Assembly: GCA_019914995.1 (NCBI GenBank)
Contig: CM034131.1
Location: 3,256,501-3,320,500 of the forward strand
From: Acanthochlamys bracteata
Taxonomy: Eukaryota; Streptophyta; Magnoliopsida; Pandanales; Velloziaceae
DNA length: 64,000 bases
Direction: 5' to 3'
The notes under the pieces are model-generated. The model searched no databases. It was not told the origin of the DNA and worked only from the letters and a program-made list of their open reading frames with translations. Below, in pieces: positions 25,096 to 37,101 of this stretch (positions within the stretch are counted from its first letter, which is position 1; every line of letters begins with the position of its first letter). The position numbers and the translations under genes were made by a program.

Positions 25096-26851
25096 TTAGG
25101 CTTTGTTTTGTCTGAGGTTGTCCAGAGTCTCCTCCAAGTAAGCCTTCCTCTTATTCTCCATCTCCAGCTGCAGGTTTAGATCGTCAACTGTTTGCTGCAG
25201 GCTCTGCACAAGCCCCAGAAGGCACTTCTCCCTCTGCTCCCTTGCATCCTCATCTTGCTGAAGCTCTCCGCGGCATTGGGCAAGCGCGTTCATCACCATC
25301 GCCCGCTGCATGTCTAAACTACTTAGCAATAATACTAGACTCGGCACTAAAGACTCCTTAGAGAATACTGCGGGTTTTGACGCAATATTACATGCCTTAG
25401 TTAGTTGTGCTTCTTCGGTAATGCCCTCAATCGACTTAATGACCTTGCCCTGTTGAAATTCCCTAAGTTCACTAATTCCTCTCTCGCCGTTGCTAGTAAG
25501 TGTGTGCTTGTTGTCCAACAGTAATGATTTTTGGTCGCAGGGCTTATCGATGATTTCCTCTCTTGTAGACCTTACGCATTCTTTATGGCTGTCCTTCTCC
25601 TTGTCTATAGGGTATACTGGATCCATCTTGAATATGTCTTCATTAAAGTTCCATCCACTGATCCTCCTGCTCTTGGCATTCGGAGAAAGTGATCCATCTC
25701 TTCCATTATTATCATCAAAGCAGTTAGCTTCATATTCCCTATACTTCATGAACCTCTCCTCCACGGTTGGCACAGATAAGAGCACATTCCTGACGAGGTA
25801 TTCAGAGGACTTGCAGTTCTTAAAGAATGGGTGGCGGAGTAGCTTGTCAGCAGATGGCCTCCTTGAGGGATCATGTGACAGGCAAGAGGACACCATATCC
25901 TTAAAGGCCTTTGAAAACTTCTTCTTCTTGTCCTTGCCATTCCTACATTCAAGTTCATCAATTACTATATAGTCTATGCATGATTTATGCTAGAACTACA
26001 CCTATATATGGAAGGATCAATACTTTGAATCTAGCTAGTCAAGTATTGAACTACTATTAGCTATCATTGCTGTACCTGTCATGCGTGTCTTCAAGACGAA
26101 GGCGGCTCGTTATCTTCATTAACAAAGACTTGGAGAGTGGCAGATGGGATAATGGTGGCCGTCCATGTGCAAGCTCCAGTGCAGTTATACCGAAAGACCA
26201 TATGTCAGCCTTGATTCCGTAGCCGCCCACACGGGAATGGATGACTTCTGGTGCCATCCAATACGGCGTGCCTGCAATGTCACTGCAGAAGGACGTGGAG
26301 GACGATGAAGTAAGGTGCACCGAGCTGGAGCAGGAGGATGAATGCGATTCATAGATTGATGCGGACACTCCAAAGTCCGCGAGCTTTACAGAGCCATCTG
26401 AATCAAGCAGAATGTTGCCTGCTTTAATGTCACGGTGAACATGCCCCTGCCCATGGAGGTAGGACAGTGCGTGCAATACATCCTTTAGCACAATCGCGAT
26501 GGACGGCTCAGGAAGTCCTTCATGGAAAGAAAAGGAGAGGATCGAATGCAGTGAGCCAGCGGCCATGAAGGGCATGACCACCCACAAGTGGCTGTTAACA
26601 GTGAAGGAGCAGTGTGCCCGGAGAATGTTTGAATGCGATAGGAGAGCCATGGTCTTTGCCTCGCGCCGTACGTCCTCAAGGTTTGCCTTGGACCGTTCAA
26701 GATCGATTGACTTGATTGCCACAATGGCCGAGTTCATCGGGAGGCAGACAGCCTTGTACACCACTGCACTCACACCACTTCCGATCTCATGCAGCAGCTT
26801 ATAAGAACCTGCATCCAGTGGGTATGCTTTCCTTCTATCCGCTTCTGCCAT
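25096..26851 (-). CDS. BLUS1: BLUS1-like Ser/Thr protein kinase (Ste20/GCK type)
   Basis: Two exons, 26076-26851 and 25096-25942, joined at a split Arg codon, give 540 residues. The kinase domain (about 17-300) has the P-loop [12 protein letters not shown], Lys47 in [16 protein letters not shown] with Asp141, DFG with Asp159, and GTPYWMAPE, so it looks catalytically competent. The Ste20-like activation loop carries a Ser-rich insert. The C-terminal half has RRISGWNF with Ser354, matching the site around Arabidopsis Ser348 that phototropin phosphorylates in BLUS1. A C-terminal coiled coil follows ([20 protein letters not shown]). BLUS1 relays blue light from phototropins to the plasma-membrane proton pump during stomatal opening. 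The Met at 26851 was chosen because family members begin just before PLDAxxYxLL; 50 further in-frame residues upstream look like leader. A paralogue of BLUS1 cannot be excluded. Confidence 0.9.
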
Positions 26852-27539
26852 TTCTGTGTTTCTTTGTTCAGATGAAGAGTGAACTAACTCTATTGTGCTT
26901 CTGTTAGTGTTGCTGCTGTACTGTGATTCATGGAGTAAATTTAAGCATTGGAGTGTCTTCGAGTACGTGGATAGCAAGTAACGGAAAAATTTACCAATCA
27001 ATCAAAGAAAGTACTTAACTACCACAATCACGGATACGGTATTCTGTCTGTACAGCTGGATGGCATTTTTGAGGATGAGGTGCCAGGAAACAAGGTTTCA
27101 TGTGAAGAGGAAGGTGACGGATGTGATTTCTGGCGCTAAGATGTTTCTCTGCAGCTGAGAATCTCGTGATATCATTGAAGGATTCTCTATAACTCTGTCG
27201 AAGAGTCGATGATTGATGAAAAGTAAGTAATTGTCCTTATGTGGGATGGGATGTGAATCCATCCTCCTTGCTACGAGTAACAGTCGATGCTAGTTTGTGT
27301 TCATGTCAGTTAGATACAAATGACTCCACATATTGGACTTCATTTGAATGAATAGGGATTGTTGCTGCAATTCAACTCGGTTTAACCATTCAGTAGAACA
27401 ATTCTGACAATCATAGAATCAATAGCAGCTTCATTCCTAGCTCATGCCGGCAGTGGAACTGGTTTTTAAACAAGCACAAGTACTTCTCGGGCTATAGGCT
27501 TCCACTATTCAGCACTCAGACACTCCATACAAATGAACG
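26852..27539. other. upstream region of the kinase gene
   Basis: Likely 5' UTR and promoter of the - strand kinase gene, with no clear TATA element. No other coding sequence is visible. Confidence 0.5.
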
Positions 27540-28125
27540 GTTAGGATTACATCAGAAAAAATCATTTTATTTATTATTTTTTTTTTAAAAAAAATAATTG
27601 CATCAGAACTTTACTTTCACTTACAATTTTATATATTCTCTTTCATCTTTTTATCTTAATTCTTTCATTATTCTTAACTTAATTCTTTTATTAATTTAAT
27701 TTTATTTAGTTAATTTAATTTTAGTTATTAATCAATTATCAACTAATAACTAGTCAACTATCAACCAGTAATCGACTAGTTATCAATCAGTTACTTATTA
27801 GTTATCAATAACTTACTGACTAGTTGTTATTTAGTACTGGTCGATTGTCGACTAGTTGACCAGTAGCTGGTCGATTAGTTATCGTTCAGTTATGTATTAG
27901 TTATCAACTAGCTATCGATCAATTATTGATCGGTAACTAATCGATCTGAAATTAAATTAACTAAATAAAATTAAATTAACTTTATAAAAAATTTAAGTTA
28001 AGGATAATAAAAAAATTAAAATAAAAAAAAAGAATATATAAAATTGTCAGTAAAAATACAATTCTAATGCAATTATTTTTTTTAGAAAAAAAGATAATAA
28101 AAAAGTGATCTATTCTGATCCTAAC
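27540..28125. mobile_element. fold-back element with ~185 bp terminal inverted repeats
   Basis: The left arm (27540 to about 27724) and the inverted right arm (about 27945-28125) share the start GTTAGGAT, then AAAAAAAATAATTGCAT, ACAATTTTATATATTCT, CTTAACTTAA and AATTTTATTTAGTTAATTTA in the same order. The ~220 bp core is a run of short degenerate units around CTAGT, ATCAAT and CGATC that are themselves partly palindromic. The whole piece could fold into one long hairpin. No coding capacity is present. Matching target duplications were not found at the edges, so the superfamily (foldback or Mutator-like) is open. Confidence 0.75.
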
Positions 28126-29908
28126 AATTTATTTGTGTGGAATGTCGAAGTACTAAATAATAAAAAGAGTACATATAACTTTATCTTATATATATATATA
28201 TATTAATCGATTGTCTGCCTCTAATTTGTCGTTCAAAATGAGCATAATTTTCAACTATATCAACTCCGTGAAATGGGGAATAGGAGAAGACAAGAGAATA
28301 CAGATTGTTCATAAATTAAATATGTTGACTGTTAACTTATTATATGTGTGTGTTACCTCTAAACTTAAATTTGCTCGTTTAATATGATCGAGGTCTAAGC
28401 GTCGGGTTTACCTGGCTTTACACTTACTTCCTAAATGTGAGTTTGTAAAAAGCGTATTTGGAGTTTAAACGTGAAAAGTGATTTTTTTTATTTACTTTAT
28501 ATTAAAAGTAGATTTAAAACTGAAATTTTTTGTTTTAAATTTTGAGTATTGAAATGAAAATTTGACGGTAAATTAACTTTTCTATTTATTATATTTTAAA
28601 AATAAGTTAGAAGTAAAATTTTTTTATTAAAAAAATGATTTTAAAGTTAGTAAACATGCCCTGAATCTCAAAAGTCAAAACATCATCCAAAAGTTATTTC
28701 ATAGCATTGCTTTTACTTTTCTATAATCGCCGTCAAACTGAGTATTGATCAATTCATTTCCTTTTTTTTTATTTTAATAGTGACAATATATATTAAAGAG
28801 ACAAGATTTTTATTGATTTTTTTAATAATAAAATCAAAATCACTCAATTATAATTCAATTCATATAAATTAAAATTACTAATTATAATTCAATCTATTTA
28901 ATAATCATATTAAATTATTAAATAATCAAAATTATTAAAACTATAAGCATAAAAACCATCTTCTATTAATAAGAGTTGAAAAGTATTAAATACTATCTAT
29001 CAAAATTAGTAAATATTAATTTTTAAAAATCTATAAATTAAATAATAAATGAATCAAAATAATAAATTAAGTAAAAAAATATAAACTAACTAAAATTCAA
29101 TATTATTATTCTAAATATTTTTAAATTATTAGCTAATATATATAAAAATTAAATAAATCAAATTTGAATTAATTCAAATTTGAATCAAATTCATTTAATT
29201 TAACCGACAATTTCAAATTTACCCAAAATAAACTGAAGCTCGTCTAAGACCGAGCCGAAACATGATAAATGATTAAGTTTGCAGGTTATATCATATATAA
29301 CCATCCTTAATTTTTTTGGGCACGCTCACAAAAGTTACGAGATGGGTTTACACATTCGACTGATTAGATCTAATTATTAAATAAATAAATAATAAAGAGC
29401 ACTACGTCAAATGGTTGAGAAAGTAAACACGTTCGACTGCATAACCCAACTACTTGTAATTTCAAATAAGCAGTTTAAATTTTTTAATGAACCTCCAAGT
29501 ATAAGAAAATTTTTAATTTAAAAAATATAAAAAGATTATATATCATTCGATTTTTGTGTATGTAATTTTATTATTTTTTAGATAAACAATAAATTCGTAT
29601 TTAAAAATAATTTTTTTAAAATTTTTTTTATAAACACGTCTAAACATATTTAAAAAGAGCAAAAAAAAATATAGAAATTAGATGGATAAATAAAATGATG
29701 AACATCTTTTTTCCGGAAAAAAAAATGCACTCTGATAACATAGAAGAATGAAATTGAATGAAAAAGTTTTCGTAAGGTGTTAAAAGAAAAGCCTGCGCAT
29801 CTATATGTATACATTATGCTAATTTACTAAGTAGGAATTTGAGTTTCAAACGAGTACCAAAACAGTAAATAAAAAGACTTGCTACCGTTAATAAACTTTC
29901 CTAACTGT
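28126..29908. other. AT-rich spacer with MITE-like block
   Basis: About 28451-28670 starts AAAGCGTATTTGGAGTTTAAAC and ends GTTAGTAAACATGCCCT. This resembles the MITE termini but is strongly degraded. A (TA)n tract occurs at about 28187-28204, and 28830-28930 has repeated ATTATAATTCAAT units. No gene was seen. Confidence 0.45.
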
Positions 29909-29911
29909 TTA

Positions 29912-30171
29912 GGGCGTGTTTATCTGGGGGTGAAAATAGAGTTTTGGGGAAAGTGAAGTTTTTAGGAAATAAATTTAAAAAATAAAATAAAAAATAAAAA
30001 ATATTTAATAAAAAATAAAATTTTATATTAATTATATATTTTTAATAAGTTTTAAATTTGAATTTTTAAAAAAATTTTATTGATAAAAAAATTTATTTTA
30101 ATTTTTATAAGTATTTATGTGAAATTTGAGTTTAAAGAAAGTGGAGTTTAGGGGTGTTGGTAAACACGCCC
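29912..30171. mobile_element. Tourist/Harbinger-like MITE, well preserved
   Basis: The 260-bp element begins GGGCGTGTTTATC and ends GGTAAACACGCCC, near-perfect inverted repeats. It is flanked by TTA on both sides (29909-29911 and 30172-30174), the TWA target duplication of PIF/Harbinger elements. It is non-coding and AT-rich. It ends about 365 bp upstream of the GTD-binding gene. Confidence 0.8.
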
Positions 30172-30174
30172 TTA

Positions 30175-30538
30175 GTTTTCATATCTCCGATACTTTTCCG
30201 TATCATATTATTATTCTTCAAATAATTTTTGGAATCACTTAATTTAATTTTTAAGTGAGCCGGTTCAATGTTCAAATAATTTTATATTCAAAATAAGGCA
30301 TAAATTAAATATATACATTTCCTTTCTTTTGTCGACACGTTACAAATAAATCTGCATCCAGATCTCTGACACCCTGCTTACTTGCTAGCAAAGCTTAACT
30401 ACGAATTTACCGACATACCAATTTTAAAAAAATCCATATAATCAATACGGTCGAAAGAATCAGATTTTGGGATCGAATTGATGAATTGAATTACTCGGAG
30501 CTTTCAAAAATTAATTTGATTTTGATTTGATTGATTGA
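30175..30538 (+). other. promoter region of the GTD-binding gene
   Basis: Non-coding sequence between the MITE and the start codon. No clear TATA box at a useful distance was recognised. The last ~60 bp carry repeated TTGATTTGAT-like units. Confidence 0.35.
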
Positions 30539-33500
30539 ATGTGTGGCCGAGCAATTCACCGGAGCTGGACGGCGTGTACTCTAGTAGGTGCATTTCTCGA
30601 ACTCGGCGTTGCTTATTTCCTCCTCTGCGGTGCTGTTGTTGTCTTCATTTTCTCCAAATCTCTTGCTCTGTTCGGTCTTTCACTTCCTTGCCCTTGCTGT
30701 GGTTTCTTCGGCCGCCCTCATAACGCCCTTTGCCTTCACCGGCTCCTCGTTGATTCTCCAACCGATCAAATCACTGCCGTCAATGCCGCTGTTCGTGCTC
30801 GTTTTCCGTTTGATTCTTTCTGGATAGACGGCAACAGCTGTGGCCATCATTCTGATTTGGGAATATCAGAGAGGAGAGTGGAAGAGGAGTCATGCGGTTG
30901 GGACTCGAGCCTTGGCGACAGTATTTTGCCGGTTGATAGAAGGATTGAATCAGATAGCCGAAATGTGAAGGAGCCAAGGCTTAAAGCGCTGATCCGTCGC
31001 CATGCCCGTCACCGGCGGGACTATGAAGGCGGAAGCACTCAGGCTGACTGCAAGGCCTGTGAGGCCAGTTCACTGGCCAAGCAAAGTGTTCATTGTGAGT
31101 ATTTCTTGTTCTTGCTTCTAATTTATAGCTATACCCTTCAAACTTTTGGTTTGCACCTTAGTTACTGAATAAGTTTCCTTTTTTCTTTTGGAAATTAATT
31201 AGTTGAAAGAGCTAGTAGCTTTCCTTTCATTAGTAGTAGTCAGGGTCATCAACTGATCTCTGTGGGCTGTTAAGTTAGTTACTTTAGCTTCTCATTGCAG
31301 TCATTTGACTCAACACAAAAATGGTTGTGAATTAGCTTGATATTCTGACTTGCTATAATATAAGGAATTTGCAAACTTCTGTTGGTATTGGCTAGATAAC
31401 AATAAATTGTAATCTTTTGATTTTAATCTTCAGCAGGGGAGACTGTTGATTCTGATGATGATGTTTCATCACCTGTCGGAATGCAGTACAAGGGTGCAGA
31501 AACAGATCTTAAGGTTCTGCATGCTCATGAGGAACTTGTACATGATATTATCACAAACTTACAGAGAGCACTTGAGAAAGAAAGACTTGCTCGTGCAGCT
31601 CTCAATGTGGAGCCTGGAGAAAGAGAGGAATGCTTCTGCAACTGCTGTTGATGAAGCAATGGCTATGATACTCCGGCTCCAGGAGGAGAAAGCGGCTTTT
31701 GAAATGGAAGTCCGGCACTATGAGAGGATTATTGAGGAGAAATCTGCTTATGGTGATGATGAGATGGCTATCCTTAAGGAGATCATTATAAGGAGGGAGA
31801 TGGAGAAGTACATGCTGGAGAAGGAGGTAGAGGCTTATAGATGCACGTTATCTAGTGGAACTTCTAAATATCACATGGATGGTGAGTTACATAGGACTTT
31901 TCCCCTATTAGAGAAAGAGTTCTCAGTGCTCGATTCTCATGATAGTCAACTAATGGAATACAAACTCAATGATTTCACTGACAAAGAGAAGGGGAGAAAG
32001 GAGGATGGTAGCTATAGATTTAATGGCAAAGGGCGGAAAGCAGTTGCAGCTGATGTAAATGATACTCCTTTTTTGTACAAAGGTTCGGTTAATCAACATG
32101 AGATAACCAAGCCTTCCTTTGAGCAGCCTGATTTGGATGGTGAATCCAATATAGCGTTTCAAGAGAAGACTGTGGTAATGATGGATTCTTATCCATCCTC
32201 CGCAAGGGAACAGAGGTCTCAATCTGACAAACCCTCAGCTGCAAGTGAGCACAGTAGAATTGGGTTAACGGTTAAGATAAGTGCTAATGATGAGGGATAT
32301 GATTATGGTGCAGAGCAAAGAGACCTCCATTCCACTGTGCATGTAGTTCATACTATTGGGGATAACCATGATGATAATTGCACTCAGAATGCATTTGCTA
32401 TGGAAATGAATGGGAAAGACTGTGCTGCAGCAAGATTTCCAATGACTTCTAACCACGTAGGTTTTTCAGCTGCAAATTTACCAGAGGTAGAGCAGAGCAT
32501 TCACAGAGCCTATTCAGAGATAATGAAAGACATCAGAGTGAAGGACTACTCAGTGGAGAAATCATCCTTTTGTAATTTAAGGAGAAATTCGATGCCTGCA
32601 GCTGATAATGAGAGATTGAAACTTGAAAGTGAAGTTGAGATGCTGAGAAGAAGGCTGAAAATGGTACAAGAGGGAAGGCAGAAGTTTAGTTCATCATTGG
32701 AGCAAAAGGAAAAGAAAAGCTTGCAGTTGCGTCTTTCAAATGAAATATCAAGTCAAAGTCAGGAGATTTCAGAAGGTGTGAGACCTCAGAGAAGTATACA
32801 AGACGGTTGCTTACCACCTCTGTCTCTTGAGGTTTGTTGCTAAGTCTCGTTTGGTCTTTCCTTTATTATATTATCTTTCAGAATGCTTAGCGACTGGGAA
32901 GTTATGTCTTCGACGTACTAGCCTTTACATTCATAATTCCCGTTGCCTTGTAGTAGATTGATTTATCCAAACTTCGTTTCTCATATTGCTGTGGCCTGAT
33001 TTTAGTTGAACTAAAATTATTTGCTCTACCTTCGTGGGCTTATTCTAAAGTATTTTCTAGATGTAAAATATTTCGGGCTTGAAATAAGGAAGTTCTCACT
33101 GTTGGCATCTACTTGGACCTCTGTTGGGTGGTCAGCTAGGACCATTTTCAGCTACCCCTTAGTTATCCACGCTCTATATTTATAGGCAACCAATCTGTGT
33201 GTTGTTTTCAAATGGAATATTTAAATGAATCGTATCTCTTTGGTTTTGAAGTCTTATGTGTTCGCAAGATATCATCTATGTTGGATGAATATTTTTTAAG
33301 AGTGAGAGTAATGTTGGAAACATAGAAGATTTGCGTGGCATAATGTAGATGCCTTTATCATAGGAAAGTTATATATTATTAAGGGTATAATTGGACTTTA
33401 AGTTAGTTAGCAAGAAAGTAACAGTCGCACCAATCAATAGCCCTTAGAATTTCTAGGTTATTTTTAATGTTGGATGAGTACTTATATTCAACGTGTTTGG

Positions 33501-35347
33501 TCTTCAAGATTCGGAGTTCTAGTCTTACCATATTATATGCCAATGATGTTATAAATAATTAGTTTCAGGAATAGCACTACAACCATTTTAAGAGGTCCAA
33601 GAACCAATATATATTTAAAAGAAAAGGGAAGAAACAATAGTTTCTTTCTTTTGGTCTTTGCAAGTTGATTGTTCATTTCCTTAGTTTGTAATGTTGAATG
33701 AACTATCATATATTTCTTAAGTTGGGGTACCCTGTTTGTAGCAGTCCAAGTGAAATTCATACATGGATTTGGTAGTTTTTCCGCCAAACAATAGAACCTA
33801 GCGAACAACATTATGGGAGGAGAAAGCATGGAGAAAGCTGGAATATACTGGTTAAAACAACAAAGAAATGAATATTTATTTTGCCATTAGTTGCCAATAG
33901 AGTTTGAAATAATCTTATTATTCATTTAGATATTAACCTATCTATCGGGGTTAATGTGTCAATATGAAGAATTATTAACTTTAGAAAGTACTAATTTTTT
34001 CCAACTATATCAAGCGATTGACACATCCACCCTTAAGCGTAACTGGGATAAAACTGTCCCGATATCCAGTAGTTTTCATGGGATATGGAGTGCACAATTG
34101 TATATTTCCCAGGTGTTTGTTATTTTCTCTGTCCTACTTGTGATGTCTCTCTCATGAACAAAATTCCTAAAATAGAATGCTGAATGAAGTAGACTTTTTA
34201 ATTTGGTGTGAAGGCACAGTTGATCTCCATTTGTTAGAAAATGTCCACCTCCATTCCTACACTTTTGTCCCTATTCTTTTAGGTTTTGTTCCAAATGGCC
34301 CAGGCCATCCACAAATTAGCTAAGCTTGCATCTTGGCTAGTATCTTGTGTATCTAAGTTATCATGCTTGATGTGGAACTGGTAAGGCATAAGCTTCGTAA
34401 AAAGATATATTTCCAGCTGTTGTTTCTTCGACTTATTATGAGTTTCAGCTTGTCAAGTATGCTTTTCTGCTCATCTTAGCACAAATAGCTTAAGTAAACA
34501 AGATAACTGCTTAGATGCCAGCTCGCTAATTTGTTGAGGGCGAGACCTCTTTTACCAAAAATTTGTAAGTATGGGGACCAAAATAGCATGTTGAAAGTAC
34601 ATAGAACTTAAAAAAAGAATGTTTTCCTATAGTACAGTATCAAATATGGTTTTATACCTTTGAGTTACATGGTGATAGAGCAAATAGAGCAACTTATTTC
34701 CTGAATGGCTTACTCTTTACTCGATCTTTTTCTAAACAAAAGCTAAAAGGATATCATGTTTTAATCTTTTACAGATTGTTTTTAGCTCTCTATTTCTCTT
34801 AAGGAGAGCTTTAATCTGGCAGGGCTACTGAGGTCTAGTTCAGTATTGAGTGTGACTTGCTTGAAAGGTTTTGCCTGTAGATGTTATAGGTTATATTAGT
34901 TGTTAAGGCTTCCACTTTGTTTTCTTAGGCAAGTGTTTACTTGTTCTGTGCATTCAAGTTCCAGCAATGCCAACATGTCACCCTATTATATCAGAGAAGA
35001 CAAGAGTAATGCAGAATGTCGCAGGTGGTATCACATAGACAGGGTTAGGAAATAGTAAAACAATCAAGATAACTCATTTCCTGACACGCCACTTTTTCTG
35101 AGATTTCCTACCGCCTCATGGATGGAGTATATGTTGAATGCAATAGTGTATCGGAAAGTGTTTTGGGAAACAAATTGATGCTTACCTTAATGAATATTAT
35201 TGTACAATGTCATAAGAATTTACTTCTTATGTGTTAATCCTCTTTTCCAGCGAGGGAAGTTCTAATGCTTATATCTTTTTTCATCAGGTATTTCAAAGAA
35301 AAGGAGGTTGCCACAGTGTGCCTTTCAAGCTGAACGGAAGTAAATAG
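30539..35347 (+). CDS. GTD-binding (DUF593) domain membrane protein, MYOB family
   Basis: Three exons, 30539-31094, 31434-32831 and 35288-35347, spell about 670 residues. The N-terminus reads RSWTACTLVGAFLELGVAYF followed by FIFSKSLALFGLSLPCPCCG: a membrane anchor and Cys motif shared with Floury1 and the myosin-binding (MYOB) receptors. The GTD-binding coiled coil covers about residues 228-310 (LQRALEKERLARAALNVE; ATAVDEAMAMILRLQEEKAA; ILKEIIIRREMEKYMLEKEV), and a second coiled coil lies near the C-terminus. In this family the domain binds the globular tail of class XI myosins on vesicles. The frame breaks once inside the GTD domain: GAGCCTGGAG at 31610-31619 holds one more base than the frame tolerates, so translation as written would stop about 18 residues later. 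With that base discounted, all three exons agree in phase. The final intron is 2456 nt. Confidence 0.88.
33772..34040. repeat. copy A of a duplicated ~265 bp segment
   Basis: It lies in the last intron of the GTD-binding gene. It matches 39762-40022 in the same orientation with shared blocks TTTTTCCGCCAAACA, TGCCATTAGTTGCC, GGGTTAATGTGT and GCGATTGACACATCCACCCT. By eye, identity is around 80 percent or more. No terminal inverted repeats were recognised. Confidence 0.75.
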
Positions 35348-36268
35348 GTGCTTGTGAACGGAAATTGTTGGTACAAACACATTGGGTTGCCGTAGGTATT
35401 TGCAATATTTATCCCAAGGGGGAACGAAAAAGGCATGCCATACTCCAATTCTAGCTACAGTGTTGCTTTGCAGTTAAGTACTAGTATTTTAGTCTGCATG
35501 TACATATCACAGCTGCATCAGCATGTACAGTCCGGAGTTTGTAAGTTGTTACATGTAAATAACTTGGTGCTTGAGGGTCTAATTTTGGACTTCCGTTTAC
35601 TAGAAATTGGGTTTATGTAAAAACTGAACGCTATGCTCTCTTGATATTTCGAAATCCTTGGTAATTCTTCTGAGAAGTTTGTATCTTGGTGGACCGATAA
35701 AATGCTTTTGCTTTCTTTCAAAAATTCTGGCTGGCTGTTAATTGAACAAGCAAGTTTTAGAGGCAAGAAGAAACAAAGGTGGGAAGCAAAATGGCGTTTG
35801 GTCACTGAGGTGAGAACTAAACTAACTTGAGTCAATTTGGGAATCGTAATAAGCTTATGAGAAGGAAATGATCTATATAATTTTTTGTTCATTTCTTTCC
35901 TAGTTGTGTTAACAGCACTGTCCTTACTCAGATCGATCCTGAGTGTTACTCCAGACTTGTTTCTTCAACAGATACTTTTTCAATACAGCATTATTTAGTA
36001 AATATAGCTTTAACTTATTTACGAAATAAAGTGTAAAAGTGCTATCAGCACATATTACATTTTGGATAACGTTTGTGATGTGCAAATAAAAATAAAAATT
36101 CAGAGTAACGTTTGTAAGATTGTTATTTGAAGTGACTTTTGCAAATCATTTGTATGTACACTAAGAACTTGACTTGTTCTAAGGTTCTTAAGGTTGTAAA
36201 TTTGTTTTAAATGTTTTTTGAATTTACCTTGAGAAATTTTGAGATATACATATGGTTTCTTGAAATAC
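35348..36268. other. 3' region of the GTD-binding gene and spacer
   Basis: The first several hundred bases are probably 3' UTR. No further exon is visible and the open frames in both strands are not family-like. Confidence 0.4.
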
Positions 36269-36271
36269 TAA

Positions 36272-36531
36272 AGGGGTGTTTGGGATTGCTTATGAAATAG
36301 AGCTTTTGTGAAATGAAGGATATTTTTATTATTTTTGAAAAACGAACTCTATTTTTTTTATTTCTAAAAAAAAATAAAAATATGTAATAAAAAGATCTCA
36401 TTACGTAGAATTTTTCTATATTTTCTAAATTTTTAAATAAATTTTTTATATATTTATAAAATATATATTAAAAAATATGAAATAGAAAAAAGTTGAAAAA
36501 TAGCTTTTGTTAAGCTGTCCCAAACAGCCCC
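36272..36531. mobile_element. Tourist/Harbinger-like MITE, well preserved
   Basis: A 260-bp AT-rich element with termini AGGGGTGTTTGGGA and TCCCAAACAGCCCC, and TAA on both sides (36269-36271 and 36532-36534). The next inner bases, ATTGCTTATGAAATAGAGC, recur at the left end of the 60214 copy. Confidence 0.8.
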
Positions 36532-37006
36532 TAAGTGTTTGAAGAATACCCTTTCTGAAAAGGTTTTGATAAATATTAAAACAAAGATTTCTTTTTTATA
36601 TTGATCTATAAGATTTTTTAAAACAACCAAATTTTTTAGAAATATATTTTGGAGAAACCGTTTTAAAAACGTCACTTTAAAAAGACATTTTTCTAAACGT
36701 ACAGTGTTAACATTAAAAACTTTATTTCATAAAAACAAAAGTTGTTTAATAAATAACTTTAAATTGTCGTTTACTGAATTAGGAAAACTTATTAAGAAGG
36801 AGGTTAGGGTGTTTTAGTTTTTTAGAAGTGGAGTTTTACGGAAGTGTATTTGTCAAAAGAGTTCGGTGAAAAGTAAATTTCAGTAAAGTTCGAGTGATAA
36901 TTGGATCATATAAAGTAAAATTTGAAGTGTAATTTTGTTAGAAACAAAGTTCGATATTGCAGTAGAAGTAGATTCTGCATAATAATAGAAACACGTAAGT
37001 TGGCTC

Positions 37007-37101
37007 TGATAATAAAAATAATATTCTTATTTTTTTCTCATAATAATTAAAGTACATATATATGGATGCTGCAAGAATATATTTGATATTTACTCACTTT
37101 A
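37007..37101 (-). repeat. 3' LTR of short-LTR copia fossil
   Basis: 95 bp, pairs with 38941-39032. It is bounded internally by a purine-rich tract. Confidence 0.75.

Noticed and set aside
25490-25972. 160-residue + strand frame
   Set aside because: Antisense of the conserved kinase C-terminus; composition follows the kinase codons.
31446-31610. N-terminal part of the long frame at 31446-32843
   Set aside because: The first ~55 residues are a Met-rich shadow frame; the conserved sequence here is in the adjacent frame entered from exon 1.
35518-35892. 124-residue - strand frame downstream of the GTD-binding gene
   Set aside because: No recognisable domain and it lies in probable 3' UTR.
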